Source: Desulfuromonadaceae bacterium UBA6124 (GTDB lineage Bacteria > Desulfobacterota > Desulfuromonadia > Desulfuromonadales > Trichloromonadaceae). Taken from it: DNA of 8,060 nucleotides. Under the pieces are notes generated by a model. The model worked only from the letters and a program-made list of their open reading frames with translations, searched no databases and was not told where the DNA came from. The position numbers and the translations under genes were made by a program. Below are positions 6,657-8,060 of the stretch, piece by piece. How positions within the stretch are numbered: position 1 is the first letter of the stretch; the number at the start of each line of letters is the position of its first letter. The DNA lies in NCBI GenBank assembly GCA_002423365.1, contig DIVU01000205.1:1-8060 (forward strand), read 5' to 3'.

Positions 6657-6696
6657 GGGTGCAACCTTGATTGACAATGCAACCAAGGTTGCACCC
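6657..6696. promoter_or_regulatory. TGCAACC/GGTTGCA palindromic region, candidate enhancer (UAS)
   Basis: A perfect 13-base inverted repeat (GGGTGCAACCTTG at 6657-6669, CAAGGTTGCACCC at 6684-6696) encloses a further TGCAACC at 6678. The inner copy forms a compact 16-base near-palindrome, TGCAACC-AA-GGTTGCA (6678-6693), similar in size and style to binding sites of NtrC-family dimers. Neither strand has a T-run after the stem, so an intrinsic terminator is unlikely although the element follows the activator gene by only 18 bases. It lies about 142-181 bases upstream of the sigma-54 -24 box. I infer that it is the activator's enhancer site. A transcript-stabilising hairpin for the activator mRNA is the main alternative. 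Confidence 0.6.
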
Positions 6697-6714
6697 CTCG
6701 GCGCTCCAAAGAGA

Positions 6715-8060
6715 TTAGCCCAGGTTTTTGCGCAGGCGTTTGTTCAAGGCCTGCCGGGAAACACCGAGTAAACTGGCGGCCACCGCCTGGTTGCTGTTGG
6801 CCCGCCGCAGCGCTTCGGTAATAAGCAGTTGGGTGCATTCTTCAAAGGTGGGGAGCCGACCGGGGAAATTGAAGGGGATTTCCTCGGTCGGGGAACCTGG
6901 CCCGGTTCCGCTCCGGTTGTTGACCACCGCCCGGAATGTTTCCAGCGACAATTGGCTCCGCTGATGAACCCCCACGGCATTGAAAATCATGGCTCGCAAC
7001 TGGCGAACATTGCCGGGGAAGTCATAGGCACCCAATAGATCGACCAGTTCCTTGGGCGCCGTCGGCACTTTTTTGCCCAGGGCATCGGCGGCTTCCCGGA
7101 GAAACTGGTCGAGCAGCAGCGGCAGGTCGCCACGGCGTTCCCGCAACGGTGGCACTTCGACCTGATGGGCGCACAGCCGATAGAAAAGATCCTTGCGGAA
7201 GGTTCCCGCCTCCTGCATTTCGGCGAGATCGCGGTTGGTGGCGCAGACGATACGGGCTTGCAAGCGCTGGGGACGGTCGCTGCCGAGGGGGAAATATTCC
7301 CGTTCCTGGAGCAGGCGCAGCAATTTGATCTGGGAAGGAGGAGCCAAATCGCCGATTTCGTCAAGAAACAGGGTGCCATGCGCCGCCTGTTCGATCATGC
7401 CGTCCCGGTTGCGCTCGGCTCCGGTGAACGCCCCCCGCACATGCCCGAAGAGGGTGTCGGAGAACGTCTGGTCGTCGAGCCCGGCGATGTTGACCGCCAT
7501 CCAGGGTCCCTCCGGCCGGCTCAGGCGATGACTGGCGCGGGCGATCAACTCCTTGCCGACCCCGCTTTCGCCGGTAATCAGCAGGGGTTCGCTGCTGCCC
7601 GCCACCGCCTCGACGTATTTGAACAGGGCCAGCATCCGGGCTTCGTTGGTGACGATCTCGGCGAACGCCTCGGGATGCTTGAGTCCGCCGCCGATGACCC
7701 GTTCCTTGAGCAGCCGATTTTCCCCCCGCAGATCACTCAGTTGCAAGGCCCGCTGAATGCCGGCCACGAGGCGTTCCAGTTCGGTGGTTTTGACAAAGTA
7801 GTCGAAAGCGCCCAGTTTCATGCACTTGACCGCCGTTTCGACCTGATCCATGCCGCTGATGACGATGATCGGGATTTCCGGATAGGCTTCGGTCAATTTC
7901 GGCAGCAACTGTTCTCCGGACAGGTGGGGCATGGTCAGGTCGAGGATAATCAGGCCGACTGGCTGCCGCTCCAGCAGGGGCAGCACCTCGCGACTGTCCT
8001 GGCACTTGAGGACGTGGCCGATGCCCGCCGTGGATTTCAGCGCCAGCGCCAGGCTGCGCA
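6715..8060 (-). CDS. NtrC-family sigma-54-dependent response regulator (5' end beyond window)
   Basis: A two-component activator that, when phosphorylated, uses ATP hydrolysis to open sigma-54 promoters. The reading frame enters from the right edge without a start, and 447 codons are visible. Numbering from the in-frame GTG at 7986 (an internal codon, not the true start), the receiver keeps the phosphoacceptor D16 in LIILDLTMPHLSG, S44 in VISGMD, and the lysine in FVKTTE (K-T rather than the usual K-P). The first strand with its acidic pair is off the window. The AAA+ domain has Walker A GESGVGKE (139-146), the sigma-54 contact loop GAFTGA (185-190), Walker B TLFLDEIGDL (205-214), PPLRERRGDLPLL (279-291) and FPGNVRQLR (323-331). 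The C-terminus is a Fis-type HTH, NQAVAASLLGVSRQALNKRL (399-418). It lies upstream of the sigma-54 promoter and probably drives it. Its partner kinase is expected to the right of the window. Confidence 0.95.
   Translation of the reverse strand, partial: RSLALALKSTAGIGHVLKCQDSREVLPLLERQPVGLIILDLTMPHLSGEQLLPKLTEAYPEIPIIVISGMDQVETAVKCMKLGAFDYFVKTTELERLVAGIQRALQLSDLRGENRLLKERVIGGGLKHPEAFAEIVTNEARMLALFKYVEAVAGSSEPLLITGESGVGKELIARASHRLSRPEGPWMAVNIAGLDDQTFSDTLFGHVRGAFTGAERNRDGMIEQAAHGTLFLDEIGDLAPPSQIKLLRLLQEREYFPLGSDRPQRLQARIVCATNRDLAEMQEAGTFRKDLFYRLCAHQVEVPPLRERRGDLPLLLDQFLREAADALGKKVPTAPKELVDLLGAYDFPGNVRQLRAMIFNAVGVHQRSQLSLETFRAVVNNRSGTGPGSPTEEIPFNFPGRLPTFEECTQLLITEALRRANSNQAVAASLLGVSRQALNKRLRKNLG

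Noticed and set aside
6608..6660. Terminator ending in the run of seven or more T residues on the minus strand at about 6609-6616
   Set aside because: The only preceding stems are about 4-5 pairs with large loops, so support is too weak.
6657..6696. Intrinsic terminator of the activator gene
   Set aside because: The 13-base stem has a 14-base loop and no T-run after it on either strand. Repeated TGCAAC units fit binding sites better.
1..8060. CRISPR arrays, tRNA/rRNA genes, insertion sequences, phage or transposon genes
   Set aside because: None seen. Coding regions account for nearly the whole window and no spaced repeats or transposase motifs are present.

Overview
The window is about 8 kb of GC-rich bacterial DNA with every recognisable gene on the minus strand, so transcription runs right to left. 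The style of the proteins suggests a motile Gram-negative, probably a deltaproteobacterium of the Geobacter/Desulfuromonas kind (Desulfuromonadota). The grounds are a receptor with a HAMP-proximal LGCDP segment and an apparently shortened (34H-like) signalling hairpin, a C-terminal aromatic tether, a GAF/PAS/GGDEF/EAL protein and an NtrC-type sigma-54 activator. This assignment is an inference from protein style, not a database match.

Layout in order of transcription: (1) 8060-6715, an NtrC-family response regulator (receiver, sigma-54 AAA+ domain with intact GAFTGA, Fis-type HTH), cut by the right window edge. (2) 6714-6447, a 268-base intergenic region with repeated TGCAAC-type inverted and direct repeats and a near-consensus -24/-12 sigma-54 promoter (6515-6500) pointing at the next gene. 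(3) 6446-5997, a small stand-alone divergent receiver protein. (4) 5982-3085, a membrane-anchored GAF-PAS-PAS-GGDEF-EAL protein whose GGDEF signature is destroyed while its EAL signature is intact, so probably a c-di-GMP phosphodiesterase. (5) 3051-2545, CheW. (6) 2488-485, a transmembrane methyl-accepting chemotaxis protein. (7) 403-1, the N-terminal part of CheR, cut by the left edge. An 81-base gap carrying a long GTGAGG-type hairpin separates the receptor gene from cheR.

The proposed reading is that the NtrC-like protein, once phosphorylated by a kinase outside the window, binds the TGCAAC repeats just downstream of its own gene and opens the sigma-54 promoter. This would drive a co-directional cluster joining c-di-GMP breakdown (receiver plus EAL protein) with a private chemotaxis receptor, its coupling protein and its methyltransferase. 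The spacing between genes (14, 33 and 56 bases for the first three junctions) fits an operon up to the receptor. Whether cheR belongs to the same transcript is less certain because of the hairpin. The gene identities are solid. The regulatory circuit and the shared function of the module are inference.
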